64,000 nt of DNA from Bradysia coprophila (GCF_014529535.1 NW_023503928.1:60856-124855); one strand, 5' to 3'; shown: positions 34,660-46,004, counted from the first letter of the stretch. Notes: generated by a model from the letters alone, not told the origin. A program made the numbers and translations.

Positions 34660-36125
34660 ATAAAAAATATAAAAAAGGAGATATAAGTGGAGATAAAAAA
34701 GTGTGATGTGGAGATATGAAACTCCAAAATGGAGATAAATTCCATAGAAAATTGGAGATAATAAAATCTAATTTCGGAGATAATAAAATGAGTTTTGGAG
34801 ATATTATAACTAGAAATGGAGATAAGAAATGTATGGAATGGAGATAAAATAAATTAAAAAGTGAAGATAATAATTTCAGAAAAGGAGATAACATCGGAGA
34901 TAACAAATTTAAAAAAGGAGATACTATAACTCCGTTTTCATCAAATTATCTCCGCTTCTCTATCTCCGTTTCTCAATTCTTTATCTACCGTTTTAAGTTT
35001 CAGTGCATCTACCTTACTGTTTCTTAATTCTCAGTTTCTCAATTATTTATCTGGACCGTGATCTCCGTTGATTGTAATTTTATTTCAACTTTAAGTTATT
35101 TATCTGCATTTCCTAACGATAGACAATAAAGGTAAACGTTTATAATTTGTATAGTTCGTATGTATCCTGATTCGTCTAGTCCGGTCGTTGCGACGACAAT
35201 TTCGCAAAAAGTCAGGATGTTTGACAAAAAGTTAGAAGGTACATAAAAAGCGTTTTAACACGCCGAGCGATCCGGCCCATTGCCCCGGAGCGAAGCGGAG
35301 GGCCGCAATGCGAGCCGGGCGCCGGAACGGTGTTGCTAAGTTAGAAGTAATTTTTTTTCTCTCGCATCGTCTAATAATTAGTCTGTGTAATTGTTCTCGC
35401 CGTAAAGGCTGTTTAGTCCGTTCCTAGGGAATTCATCTTTTTACGAAATGTAACGTAAATGAGATTAGTTCGTCAGCCTAGCAAAGTTGGTACCTTTGGC
35501 AAAAAGTTGGTAGGTTATAACCTACCAACTTTTTGCCAAAGCTATCAACTTTTTAGTCGCGCTTGATCAGCAAGTTGGTAAGTTGGTTCCAACCTACCGA
35601 CTTTGAAAAACTCGCAAAAATCTTCGTCATGACGACCAGACTATAAAAAAGTTGGTATGTTTAAAGTTGGTTGATACTTCACGGAGATAGGTCTTGCAAA
35701 TTACATATGATGACACAGAACTAGTTTTTGTTCATTCTCCGATATATATATGGAGATAATAAAATGAGTTTTGGAGATATTATAACTAGAAATGGAGATA
35801 AGAAATGTATGGAATGGAGATAAAATAAATTAAAAAGTGAAGATAATAATTTCAGAAAAGGAGATAACATCAGAGATTAAAAATTTAAAAACGGAGATAC
35901 CAAGTGGAGATAAAAAAACTAAAAACAGATATAACAAATTTAAAAAAGAGATACTATAACTCCGTTTTCAATCAAATTATCTCCATTTGTTAATTTTTTA
36001 TCTCCGTTCCTTGTTATTTAATCTCAAGTTTTAGTTAATTTATCGGCATTTTTTAATTATTTATCTCTATTTTTCGATTGTTTATCTCCATTTTTACTAT
36101 TTTTTATCTCCTTTTTTCAATTTTT
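34660..36125. repeat. GGAGATA / TATCTCC foldback repeat region
   Basis: Two clusters, 34675-34990 and 35750-36125. Each has scattered GGAGATAA words on its left and TATCTCC words on its right, so each can fold back. A block of about 150 bases (GAGTTTTGGAGATATTATAAC and what follows) is repeated almost exactly at about 34790 and 35765. Between them lie a GC-rich patch (35262-35330, GCGATCCGGCC, GGAGCGAAGCGGAGG) and palindromic AGTTGGTA sequence. Confidence 0.7.
35494..35541. repeat. 48 bp perfect palindrome
   Basis: Starts CTTTGGCAAAAAGTTGG, centre GGTTATAACC, ends with the exact reverse complement, no spacer. A second, imperfect version (AAGTTGGTAAGTTGG...) follows at about 35570-35605. Confidence 0.9.
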
Positions 36126-36456
36126 TGTCTGCCGTTTATTACGATTCGTAGACAAAATTGAACTGACAAATGCGTAAACGAATATTATTAAAAGTTGTCA
36201 ATAAAAATGAATGGGAGTTCTGTCATAGTCCTATCATAGAAAATAAATGTTGAAAGGAGATGAGAGGATCCATTACTATTTCGTTTGTATGTATCGGGGT
36301 GCTCCTTAGTGACATTTTTGTGCACCCCGTAACAAAAGCGCAAATTTTTCACCATCGAATAATGTTGGTAGCCTCGATTAGAATACCTTGGAAATTTGAC
36401 CTCCAGCGCCATCCGCTTGAAGTTTCTTGTGTAAAGGTTACTTTCATGGATTATTG

Positions 36457-38032
36457 CATAGCATCTGCAACCAAGCACTAGAACAGATTTACGAAGAGGG
36501 GCCTGCGTATGAAACCCTACTGAGGGATTCTTTTGAAAAACAGCCTACCGAAATCGGACGCATTTTCCAGTGGACTTTTTTCTTTGTGCCTAGAAAGGAC
36601 TTCGACCCTAGAACCCAAAACCACTTTCAAAAAAATTCTTCGAAGCTTTTGTGACTGGTGAAAGGTGATCAAAATCCGAAAACTTGCACTTTTCTTACCA
36701 AAATTTCTCCGGGAAGATGCGGGAATTTGAAAGAAGATTAGGTTCAAATAAAGAGACTTGAATATTCGTATCTTATTACTAGCTTCTTCATATTAACGAT
36801 ACTACAAAAAAATACTTTTCTTTTGCGACAAATCATGTCGTAATGGAACAATTAAATAATAAAATTGCCCAATGTTTCTGATTGCAGTCCTGTGACGTAA
36901 TCTTATTAAGACATTGACTCTGACGTCTTCATACCATTCTTTCACAAAATTAAAAACTCGCAAAAAATACGTAATAATTATAACGAACGAATAAATCTAG
37001 CTAACTCTTATTAATCGGTGAAAATAAAATCCTAAAATCAAAAGATTCTGCAACTAATTTTTGAACTGTTCCAAATTTTAGAAAGTATCTGGATTTTCTT
37101 CTTTCAATTGAGTTTAAAACCATCATTACCAAGAAAACGACAATGTTAGAAAACCAACAAATCAATTAAAGTGGTTGAAAACCAAAAATAATGAAAGTAC
37201 AACAACCGAAAATACACGGCACATTATGTCAAACATGCAATAATATCACACCAAACTGTAACAATATTACAGAAGTTGCAATAGTATTCGTTTGTAACGC
37301 AATAAGATAACAAACGAATATTATTGCATCACAAAAACGCGGATTCGATTTCTGGGGCTATGGAGCGAGATTAAATTTTTTGACTTGTGTACTTTGAAAG
37401 AGCTCATGAAAGTTCACAAAAGTACGCTATTGAACCAAAAAAAAGTTTGGTCCAAGTCCTTAGGTTCACTCACTGAACCCTCCAAATTCCGTAATAATAT
37501 TGCAAGATTACAAGGTTCAGCGAGTGAACTTAAGCATTTGGCCCAAACTTTTTTTTGGGTTCAATAGCGTACTTTTGTGAACTTTCATGAGCTCTTTCAA
37601 AGTACGCAGGTCAAAAAATTTAATCTTGCATATTGGCCGTAGGAATCGAAGGTGCGTGGCTGTAATAATATAGTTACGGGAACGTTACAAACGAATACTA
37701 TTACAACTTTTGCAATATTATTACGTTTTCAAGTTTGTTGTGTTGGTAAAACCAAATCGTTCATTTTTGTTTGTCTTCTTATTTTCATGTAATGTTGACA
37801 GTGACTTAGTTGGAGATTGTGTGCATGCAGGCCAAATAGGGTCTTATGGGGTTTGGATGCATATGCGATGAAATATGAGAAGTTGAAATGTTTAAGTGCC
37901 ACTTTGTAGGCTCTCATTAAATTTATACTTGTGGCGGTTCAAAAAATGTTGTTTATTTTGTGGCAGATCACATTAGAGAGGCTAAATTTCCGTTAAAAAA
38001 ATCTGTTCTAGTGCTTGGTTGCAGATGCTATG
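36457..38032. mobile_element. 1.6 kb TIR element with nested foldbacks
   Basis: About 34 bp inverted repeats at 36457-36490 and 37999-38032 (CATAGCATCTGCAACCAAG). ATTATTG flanks both ends (36450-36456 and 38033-38039), a 7 bp duplication, or 8 bp if the ambiguous G is counted. Inside is a second TIR pair at about 37275-37303 and 37683-37713 (GTATTCGTTTGTAACG). Inside that is a third foldback with ~120 bp arms (about 37365-37485 and 37502-37627, GAGCTCATGAAAGTTCAC). No transposase frame. Confidence 0.75.
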
Positions 38033-38217
38033 ATTATTGTGAAGTCTGCACCGTATAGTCTATACTATATTTGTCTTTGTTTGTTTGTTTGTCCGCATGT
38101 TTATTTGTCTCTCTATAGGCCCCCAGACCAAAAGTCCTAGAGATTTAAGATTCTGTATACAGACAGCTGACAAAAAGTTAGGAAGAACTTTTGCGATAAA
38201 AAACTTCACACAAAACT

Positions 38218-38457
38218 TCACAACAACACTAGTTGCATAATAGTAGTAACAATTCCAGCTGGTTTGTGTCGGAACGATCTAGGTGGAAAGTGATCGATCA
38301 TGTTCGTTAACGCTGGTGAGAGAGTGCAATTGTATTCCGGCGACAGTAGAACGAATCCATCTGCTTCCTTAATTAATTCGTTGGTATCGCGAAGCCATTG
38401 TGGCGCATCAGCCGGATTTCGATAGAAATGTAACGGAGTTTTCGGAATTTCGAACGG
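38218..38457 (-). pseudogene. Orphan exon of an NADPH-dependent FMN reductase-like protein
   Basis: A 79-codon minus-strand open stretch (from CCG at 38457 to TGA at 38218) reads PLHFYRNPADAPQWL, then LIKEADGFVLLSPEYN and ALTNMIDHFPPRSF...KPAGIV. It corresponds to the central part of flavodoxin-fold FMN reductases; SPEYN is the flavin-binding loop. It is preceded by an in-frame TAA without a splice acceptor, and after GIV neither the expected continuation nor a good donor is present. No further exons were found nearby. I infer a gene fragment left by duplication or capture, though an exon of a real gene with unusual borders is not excluded. Confidence 0.6.
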
Positions 38458-38560
38458 TTAGAATCAATCAAATGTAGATCGACGAACTGAGCTTTCTACC
38501 TATTATAGAGGCAAGCCGAGGACAACACATCGTATGCGATAATAGTTATTTATGACATCG

Positions 38561-38662
38561 AGTGCGAAGTACTTTATTAGGCTCTAGATGTGTAATTATG
38601 GCACGAGGCCGCAGGCCGTGTGTCATAATACACGTCGTGAGCCTAATCAAGTACTTCGCACC
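38561..38662. repeat. Hairpin around a GC-rich core
   Basis: GTGCGAAGTACTTTATTAGG (left) and its near-complement CCTAATCAAGTACTTCGCAC (right) enclose GCACGAGGCCGCAGGCCGTGTG. Small foldback, no coding frame. Confidence 0.6.
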
Positions 38663-38669
38663 GAGATTC

Positions 38670-39605
38670 ATACAACGTTTTATGCAACAGAGCGATCTAA
38701 AGTTCGCAGTTTTCGAACATTATGATCTCGAGTAGCATAAAAACAGCATACAGCACGTGTTGCATACAACGTTTTTCGTAAATCAGTATAGTCACAAACA
38801 AATTTCGTCATTTTCAATACGACACTATTGTCGTATGAAACATATGAAAATCCATTATGATACTCATTTGTGACTACTGAGTTACAATAATAGTTACCTG
38901 ATTGTCCATTATTTGTTAGTTGCATTTTTGATGTTGTAAGTCGTTGTCGCTTCAAAAATTAAAACATACTTTAGTATATACTATCCATACACATTTCGTT
39001 TTCCTACGCTTCCAGCCGAAGAAATGAAAACAGTGAAGAATGAAAATTGCGATTATTGATTTTTCATGCTTCGGATGAGTTTTTGAATTTTTCTTTGGAT
39101 GTTTTGGACATAATTTTCAAGTAAATGTTAATGAGTTCACGTATGAAATTATTTACTAGCAATATATAGTCACAGTTTAAATTAAAATAGATAAAAGCCT
39201 CTAGAATCTTGACATTTCAAATTCTCTTTGAAATACACACACCGAACGAATTAAGAGTATTATTTGCTATGCTTTTTTAACATATTCATGCTAAGCATAA
39301 ACACATCCCACACAATTTACGGTGACGTCTCAGGACGACATGCGTAAAGCTATATTTAGTATAAATATACTATAAATAGTTAGTTCCTTGTTATTTACCC
39401 AAACTTTATTAACTTTATGCTATTGAAGCTTTTCATCAGCTGGGTGTTCATCTCATTCATTCCACTTTGTTCAAATGTTTCGTTTGCGCGCACAAAATTT
39501 GAAATTGTAAAGTCGTACAATTATCTTTTTAGAACGTTACATGGATGGTGGGGCTGAAGAACTTTTAATTGAAAAGTCGATGGGAACATGGTTTTTAGCA
39601 GTTCG
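38670..39605. other. Intergenic, nothing recognised
   Basis: AT-rich spacer. The minus-strand frame at 38680-38955 is without recognisable features. Confidence 0.4.
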
Positions 39606-39612
39606 AGTCCCA

Positions 39613-39950
39613 CCGAGGCGAGGGGCAGATAAACATAGAAAATCCTTTGCGCCTTAAAAGAAAATCCTTTAAAAAAATAGGAAATCCCTCAAAAATATTG
39701 GAAAATCCTTTAAAAAAAATCCTCAAAATCATAGAAAATCCTTAAAATTTCAAGAAAAAGTCCTAAAATTTCTAGAAAATCCTTTAGAGGATTTAAATTC
39801 GAAAATAAAATCCTTTAAAATCAGAAAAAGTCCTCGAAAATCCTTTCGAAATTGGTTAAAAAAAACATCCTCTGAAATTCCAAGAAAATCCTCCGAGGAT
39901 TTTCTTTTAGAAAATCCTTTGCAACTCAAATTTATGTTTATTTGCACCTC
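39613..39950. repeat. AAAATCCTTT-rich repeat with inverted ends
   Basis: Begins GGGGCAGATAAACATAG, ends TATGTTTATTTGCACC, and in between has many AAAATCCTTTAAAA words with reverse orientation (GGATTTTCTTTT) near the end. A relative is at 63440-63835, so this is a dispersed element type. Confidence 0.6.
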
Positions 39951-40667
39951 GGGTCCCACGAGTAACTGGAACTCAAGTTTCAAATTGCTTATCTTTAAAG
40001 GTGACGACATTTTCCCTTGGGGAACTATAACCCAGATTGGAATTATCACCCAGAAAAATTGGAATTATGTGTCTATGGCTCGGGGCTTCCAGTCTCCCAC
40101 TCGTCAAAACACAAATTTCCAAACAAGCATGTAATGTAACATTTAGAGCAAACTACGAGTGTATCGAAATGAATTACTTCCAATGCGGTCATGCTACATT
40201 TACTTAAATTGTTCTTGTGTTTGTTATTTTAAATTTGTCTGTTTTGGTGCGTAGAAAGGCTAAGGCTTCACACATCGATCTGTCACTGACGCTACTTCCC
40301 GCTTCGGCTGAAAAAAATTTCCCCTTTTTTTCGTTTAAAATTCTACCAATTTGTTAGGAACATTTATTGTGGAAACGAGCTAGAAACGAACAAAATGTTG
40401 AAGTTACGTGAAAAAAAAGACCAAAGGCGCACAAAGAAAGTTAGGAGTTGCTCAACTTAGAATACAAAAAGGTAAAACATTTCTTCGCGTAAATTTGTGT
40501 GCACTAAATTGATATTTAACTTCATGAGAAAATTTTGCAGATATAAGCGATTTCGGTTTGCCGAGAACGTGCAACATTGACTTTCCCGATCCGGATGATT
40601 TGCTTACGTTCAAGTTGATCATTTGCCCGGATGAAGGTAAATATAACTCAATTCAATTAAAACTTTT

Positions 40668-43600
40668 TTAGCCCCGTACGAAGTACAAAGGGGCTTATAG
40701 GATTACGATGCCGTGTGTAATTGATGGAATTCGAAGCAGACGGTAAGGGCAAAGTGTTTGCCTATGTTTATAGATGACGAATCCGCAATAAAAATTTGGG
40801 CCGTCTGTCCGTCTGTCCGTCACGTCGATATCTTGAGTAAATCAAATCCGATTTCAAAAATTTTTTTTCCCTGAAAGATAGTCAAAATAGTGAGGCTAAG
40901 TTTGAAGATGGGCATATTCGGGTCGGCCCTTCGTGAGTTAGGGCCAACTAAGTGATTTAAGGTCTTTTGGTGATATTTATGGCAAAACAAACGATGGAAA
41001 TGTAAATGACACGGCAAATGATAGGTATTGTCAATACCAATCCAGGAAAAAAAAGTTTTTTAAAATCGGGTGAGTGGACCGTGAGTTAGGGCCTTAGAAG
41101 TGAAATGCTACTAGGGCCCTATGTGTATTTTACATAGAACTCGAGTAAATTTCATTCGTTTTTCGTAATTTTTGTTTGATTTGGAAGGTAATCAAAGACC
41201 GAATAGAATGTTGTTGAAAAAAAAAAAAAAAATTTGGGTCCTTGGACTAAGGCCACTACTAGGGCCCTATGTGTATTTGACATACAACTCGAGTAAATTT
41301 CATCCGTTTTTCGTAATTTTTGTTTCATTTGGAAGGTAATCAAAGGCCGAATAGAATGTTGTTGAAAAAAAATTAAATTTGGGTCCTCGGACTAAGGCCG
41401 CTACTAGGGCCCTATGTGTATTTTACATATAACTCGAGCAAATTTCATCCGTTTTTCGTAATTTTTGTTTCATTTGGAAGGTAATCAAAGGCCGAATAGA
41501 ATGTTGTTGAAAAAAAATTAAATTTGGGTCCTCGGACCAAGGCCGCTACTAGGGCCCTATGTGTATTTTACATATAACTCGAGCAAATTTCATCCGTTTT
41601 TCGTAATTTTTGTTTCATTTGGAAGGTAATCAAAGGCCGAATAGAATGTTGTTGAAAAAAAATTAAATTTGGGTCCTCGGACTAAGGCCGCTACTAGGGC
41701 CCTATGTGTATTTTACATATAACTCGAGCAAATTTCATCCGTTTTTCGTAATTTTTGTTTCATTTGGAAGGTAATCAAAGGCCGAATAGAATGTTGTTGA
41801 AGAAAAATTAAATTTGGGTCCTTGGACTAAGGCCACTACTAGGGCCCTATGTGTATTTTACATATAACTCGAGCAAATTTCATCCGTTTTTCGTAATCTT
41901 TGTGTCATTTGGAAGGTAATCAAAGGCAGAATAGAATGTAGTTGAAAAAAATTTTAAATTTGGGTCCTTGGACTAAGGCCGCTACTAGGGCCCTATGTGT
42001 ATTTCACATATAACTCGAGTAAATTTCATCCGTTTTTCGTAATTTTTGTTTCATTTGGAAGGTAATCAAAGGCCGAATAGAATGTTGTTGAAAAAAAATT
42101 AAATTTGGGTCCTCGGACTAAGGCCGCTACTAGGGCCCTATGTGTATTTCACATATAACTCGAGTAAATTTCATCCGTTTTTCGTAATTTTTGTTTCATT
42201 TGGAAGGTAATCAAAGGCCGAATAGAATGTTGTTGAAGAAAAATTAAATTTGGGTCCTCGGACTAAGGCCGCTACTAGGGCCCTATGTGTATTTTACATA
42301 TAACTCGAGCAAATTTCATCCGTTTTTCGTAATTTTTGTTTCATTTGGAAGGTAATCAAAGGCCGAATAGAATGTTGTTGAAAAAAAATTAAATTTGGGT
42401 CCTCGGACTAAGGCCGCTACTAGGGCCCTATGTGTATTTTACATATAACTCGAGCAAATTTCATCCGTTTTTCGTAATTTTTGTTTCATTTGGAAGGTAA
42501 TCAAAGGCCGAATAGAATGTTGTTGAAAAAAAATTAAATTTGGGTCCTCGGACTAAGGCCGCTACTAGGGCCCTATGTGTATTTTACATATAACTCGAGC
42601 AAATTTCATCCGTTTTTCGTAATTTTTGTTTCATTTGGAAGGTAATCAAAGGCCGAATAGAATGTTGTTGAAAAAAAATTAAATTTGGGTCCTCGGACTA
42701 AGGCCGCTACTAGGGCCCTATGTGTATTTTACATATAACTCGAGCAAATTTCATCCGTTTTTCGTAATTTTTGTTTCATTTGGAAGGTAATCAAAGGCCG
42801 AATAGAATGTTGTTGAAAAAAAATTAAATTTGGGTCCTCGGACTAAGGCCGCTACTAGGGCCCTATGTGTATTTCACATATAACTCGAGTAAATTTCATC
42901 CGTTTTTCGTAATTTTTGTTTCATTTGGAAGGTAATCAAAGGCCGAATAGAATGTTGTTGAAGAAAAATTAAATTTGGGTCCTTGGACTAAGGCCACTAC
43001 TAGGGCCCTATGTGTATTTTACATATAACTCGAGCAAATTTCATCCGTTTTTCGTAATTTTTGTTTCATTTGGAAGGTAATCAAAGGCCGAATAGAATGT
43101 AGTTGAAAAAAATTTTAAATTTGGGTCCTTGGACTAAGGCCGCTACTAGGGCCCTATGTGTATTTCACATATAACTCGAGTAAATTTCATCCGTTTTTCG
43201 TAATTTTTGTTTCATTTGGAAGGTAATCAAAGGCCGAATAGAATGTTGTTGAAAAAAAATTAAATTTGGGTCCTCGGACTAAGGCCGCTACTAGGGCCCT
43301 ATGTGTATTTTACATATAACTCGAGCAAATTTCATCCGTTTTTCGTAATTTTTGTTTCATTTGGAAGGTAATCAAAGGCCGAATAGAATGTTGTTGAAAA
43401 AAAATTAAATTTGGGTCCTCGGACTAAGGCCGCTACTAGGGCCCTATGTGTATTTTACATATAACTCGAGCAAATTTCATCCGTTTTTCGTAATTTTTGT
43501 TTCATTTGGAAGGTAATCAAAGGCCGAATAGAATGTTGTTGAAAAAAAATTAAATTTGGGTCCTCGGACTAAGGCCGCTACTAGGGCCCTATGTGTATTT

Positions 43601-44290
43601 TACATATAACTCGAGCAAATTTCATCCGTTTTTCGTAATTTTTGTTTCATTTGGAAGGTAATCAAAGGCCGAATAGAATGTTGTTGAAAAAAAATTAAAT
43701 TTGGGTCCTCGGACTAAGGCCGCTACTAGGGCCCTATGTGTATTTTACATATAACTCGAGCAAATTTCATCCGTTTTTCGTAATTTTTGTTTCATTTGGA
43801 AGGTAATCAAAGGCCGAATAGAATGTTGTTGAAGAAAAATTAAATTTGGGTCCTTGGACTAAGGCCACTACTAGGGCCCTATGTGTATTTTACATATAAC
43901 TCGAGTAAATTTCATCCGTTTTTCGTAATCTTTGTGTCATTTGGAAGGTAATCAAAGGCCGAATAGAATGTAGTTGAAAAAAATTTTAAATTTGGGTCCT
44001 CGGACTGAGGCCGATACTAGGCCCTTCAAAAAAATAAAATTTTAGGGCGATTTGAAATTTTTGTTTCATTTGAAAGGAACGTCGTACGGGGCTTCGTAAT
44101 TGCGCTATGTGCAATTTGTAAGATGTACACATTACATAATAATTTTACTTTAACTACATTAACCGGCGCAATAGGCTTACGGTCAAAGTAGGGTGACAGA
44201 CGCACTAGGGTCACGTACGCAATAGATATACGGGTTTGTACGGGGCTCAGTCGCAGCAAACGCTCCGACTGTTCTGATGGCTCGTTTTTT
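40668..44290 (+). mobile_element. Satellite-bearing element, family 1, copy B
   Basis: Starts TTAGCCCCGTACGAAGTAC with the terminal hairpin GCCCC/GGGGC, followed by (CCGT/CTGT)n near 40800-40825, a ~280 bp spacer, the satellite array and the end ACTGTTCTGATGGCTCG plus a T-run. It sits inside the small intron of the UBE2M pseudogene. Reverse-oriented partner at 1555-4043. No transposase frame. Confidence 0.75.
41103..44021. repeat. ~146 bp satellite array, about 20 units
   Basis: Units contain CTACTAGGGCCCTATG, AACTCGAG, TTTTTCGTAATTTTTG and GAATAGAATGTTGTTG. A rare pair of variant units (GTTGAAGAAAAATTAAA followed by TGTAGTTGAAAAAAATTTTA) recurs at about 41800, 42960 and 43830, i.e. after about 8 and then 6 units, indicating block amplification within the array. 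Units are more homogeneous than those of the array at 1822-3597. Confidence 0.92.
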
Positions 44291-44706
44291 GTCGCGTAAC
44301 CTACATTTTTTTCTTCCTTTTTTTCGATCTCAAGGTTTCTACAAATTAATATGGACGCTTTGTGTTCGATTTCAAGGTAAATTCGAGTCTCTCATTTTCT
44401 AAGAATTTCTGTTAATTGTCCTTCGTTCTAATGACGGAAATTAAATGATTTTATTTTTATATTTATTAGGGTGGGGGCGAATTATCCACACGAGCCGCCG
44501 AAAGTGAAATGTGAAACGGCGGTCTATCATCCCAACATTGATCTTCAAGGCAATGTTTGTCTGAACAAATTTTTCGACTGGGACAGTGGGACACTAAGAA
44601 CACTTGGAACAAACGTCAAGTGTCAAAATAAACTTGCCACCACCGTCCGGTTATTTTGTTTTCATTGTGCATCGTTCACCGTAACAACAGAAATTGTCCG
44701 ACAAAA

Positions 44707-45254
44707 ATGGTTAAAATAGGACTGCAGATAAAGGCAACGTTAGAGAATGTCGACGAAATAAAAACCAGCCATCCAAGCTACACATTTTTCATTAAAATCG
44801 AATTGTGGTGAAGAATCGGAAAAATGGCATGACCTGACGGAGGATGAAACGACCAATGAAGATTCAAGGAACCCGAAGGGATTCAACTTTTACATGAAAA
44901 TGTAAAATTGTGTTCCCGTGAAAACTCTATTGACATTTTAGAAGGAACCAATGGTAAGTTGTTCTCCATTTGTCATTCTAAAACCGAATTCAAATCGAAT
45001 TCATCTACGACACAGCTGCCTACTCTGCTGACGACTCGGAAAAGTTCAAAACAATTGTGTGCTTCGATTGTCGCGGTGTTGAACCGGTTAAATTTTCACC
45101 CCGATCTGGATGGATTGTGCAGAGCACGGAGAATGGACAGAGATACGAGGATGTCGATTTGTCGGACGACGATTGGGTGGAGTATGACGAGAAGAATAAG
45201 CAGGACGTTGGCGTCTATTCGTTCGAGTCACAGTTTATCAAATTGAAGAAATAG
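44707..45254 (+). pseudogene. CZIB: CZIB (DUF866, CXXC zinc-binding) gene copy with damaged first exon
   Basis: Starts 87 bases after the last recognisable UBE2M part. Exon 1 (44707-44953) begins [17 protein letters not shown], and its remaining pieces ([38 protein letters not shown]) are in different frames. One lesion removes part of the first CXXC, and two extra A residues surround the second CXXC. Exon 2 (45016-45254) after a 62 bp intron (GTAAGT...CACAG) is intact: [35 protein letters not shown] and a stop. AATAAA follows at 45277. Because all damage is single-base and mostly at A-runs, assembly error is possible, but the broken UBE2M next door favours true decay of a duplicated gene pair. 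Confidence 0.8.
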
Positions 45255-45276
45255 AATTTGCATGAACATAATCGAT

Positions 45277-45282
45277 AATAAA
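45277..45282 (+). terminator. Poly(A) signal after the CZIB copy
   Basis: AATAAA 23 bases after the stop codon (GATAATAAATGTG). Confidence 0.5.
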
Positions 45283-45289
45283 TGTGTTG

Positions 45290-46004
45290 AAAGTCAAGAC
45301 CTGATAAGAAGGGCATGTTGTCAGTACAGGAATGAAGAAATTTTACGGCTGTAAAGGGTAAGTATAATCATTTTCTAACCGCAAATGCGGCAGCCTCCTA
45401 ATGACACGTAGCTTCGAACAGTATAGAAATCAAAGTCGCAATGAGGCAGAGTAGGTCGAATCAATAATAAGTCGAGCTTCGATTGAATGGTGGTAAATAC
45501 GCAATTTTGTCGAGTTATTTCCCTCTCGCGTAAAATTCCTAAAATTGTAACCCGTTGTGACTTGATACAATTTCATAAAATGTCTTGAAAATGAAGTGCT
45601 GTAGTCGTGAGGCTACATTTGTACCAACTTAGTTAGTGGTCAGGCGCGCTGTTTTATTCCAACATTAGCAATTTCTTTTTAGGTTTATCAGGGATGGTCC
45701 GTTTCCTTTTTTATATTCCCGTTCATCATGCAAATCCAATAAACTTCCCTCTGCCTCCAGGAAACTGTCTAATAAAGTTAGGGTACCGGGAGACTTCAAA
45801 TGGCATGACCACCTAGAATTCTGGGCATTAACAGATGATGTGAAGACCGGTTTTGTTTCCGAAGGCACAGCTGTAATTGGGATCGCCAGATACTACTTCA
45901 AATCATTATGTCCAATTATCGTTCGTTATACGACACATGCTGAGTAGCTCATTGGCCCACTTGTTAACAGGCTTCTTTGTGTGAGCTCCTCCGCTCTAAC
46001 CGAC
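45290..46004. other. Intergenic, nothing recognised
   Basis: Spacer between the CZIB copy and the second duplicated block. The minus-strand frame at 45665-45868 has no recognisable features. Confidence 0.4.

Larger units (their letters stand above)
40395..44620 (+). pseudogene. UBE2M: UBE2M (NEDD8-conjugating E2, Ubc12) pseudogene split by a satellite element
   Basis: Four exon-like blocks with splice sites: 40395-40471, 40541-40636, 44335-44376 and 44470 onward. Block 1 starts MLKLREKKDQRR and is out of frame with its end, LGVAQLRIQK. Block 2 is intact ([20 protein letters not shown], then FKLIICPDE). Block 3 holds FYK and GRFVFDFK in different frames. Block 4 has [20 protein letters not shown] and GNVCLN with the catalytic Cys, then diverges and ends in an unrelated frame. 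Retained introns show a DNA-level copy, not a retrocopy. The intron between blocks 2 and 3 would be about 80 bases without the inserted element 40668-44290. At least two frameshifts and loss of the C-terminal half indicate no functional E2. Confidence 0.85.

Noticed and set aside
39540..39615. B-box-like GTTCGAGTCCC suggesting a SINE head
   Set aside because: No convincing A box or cloverleaf could be built from the sequence upstream.
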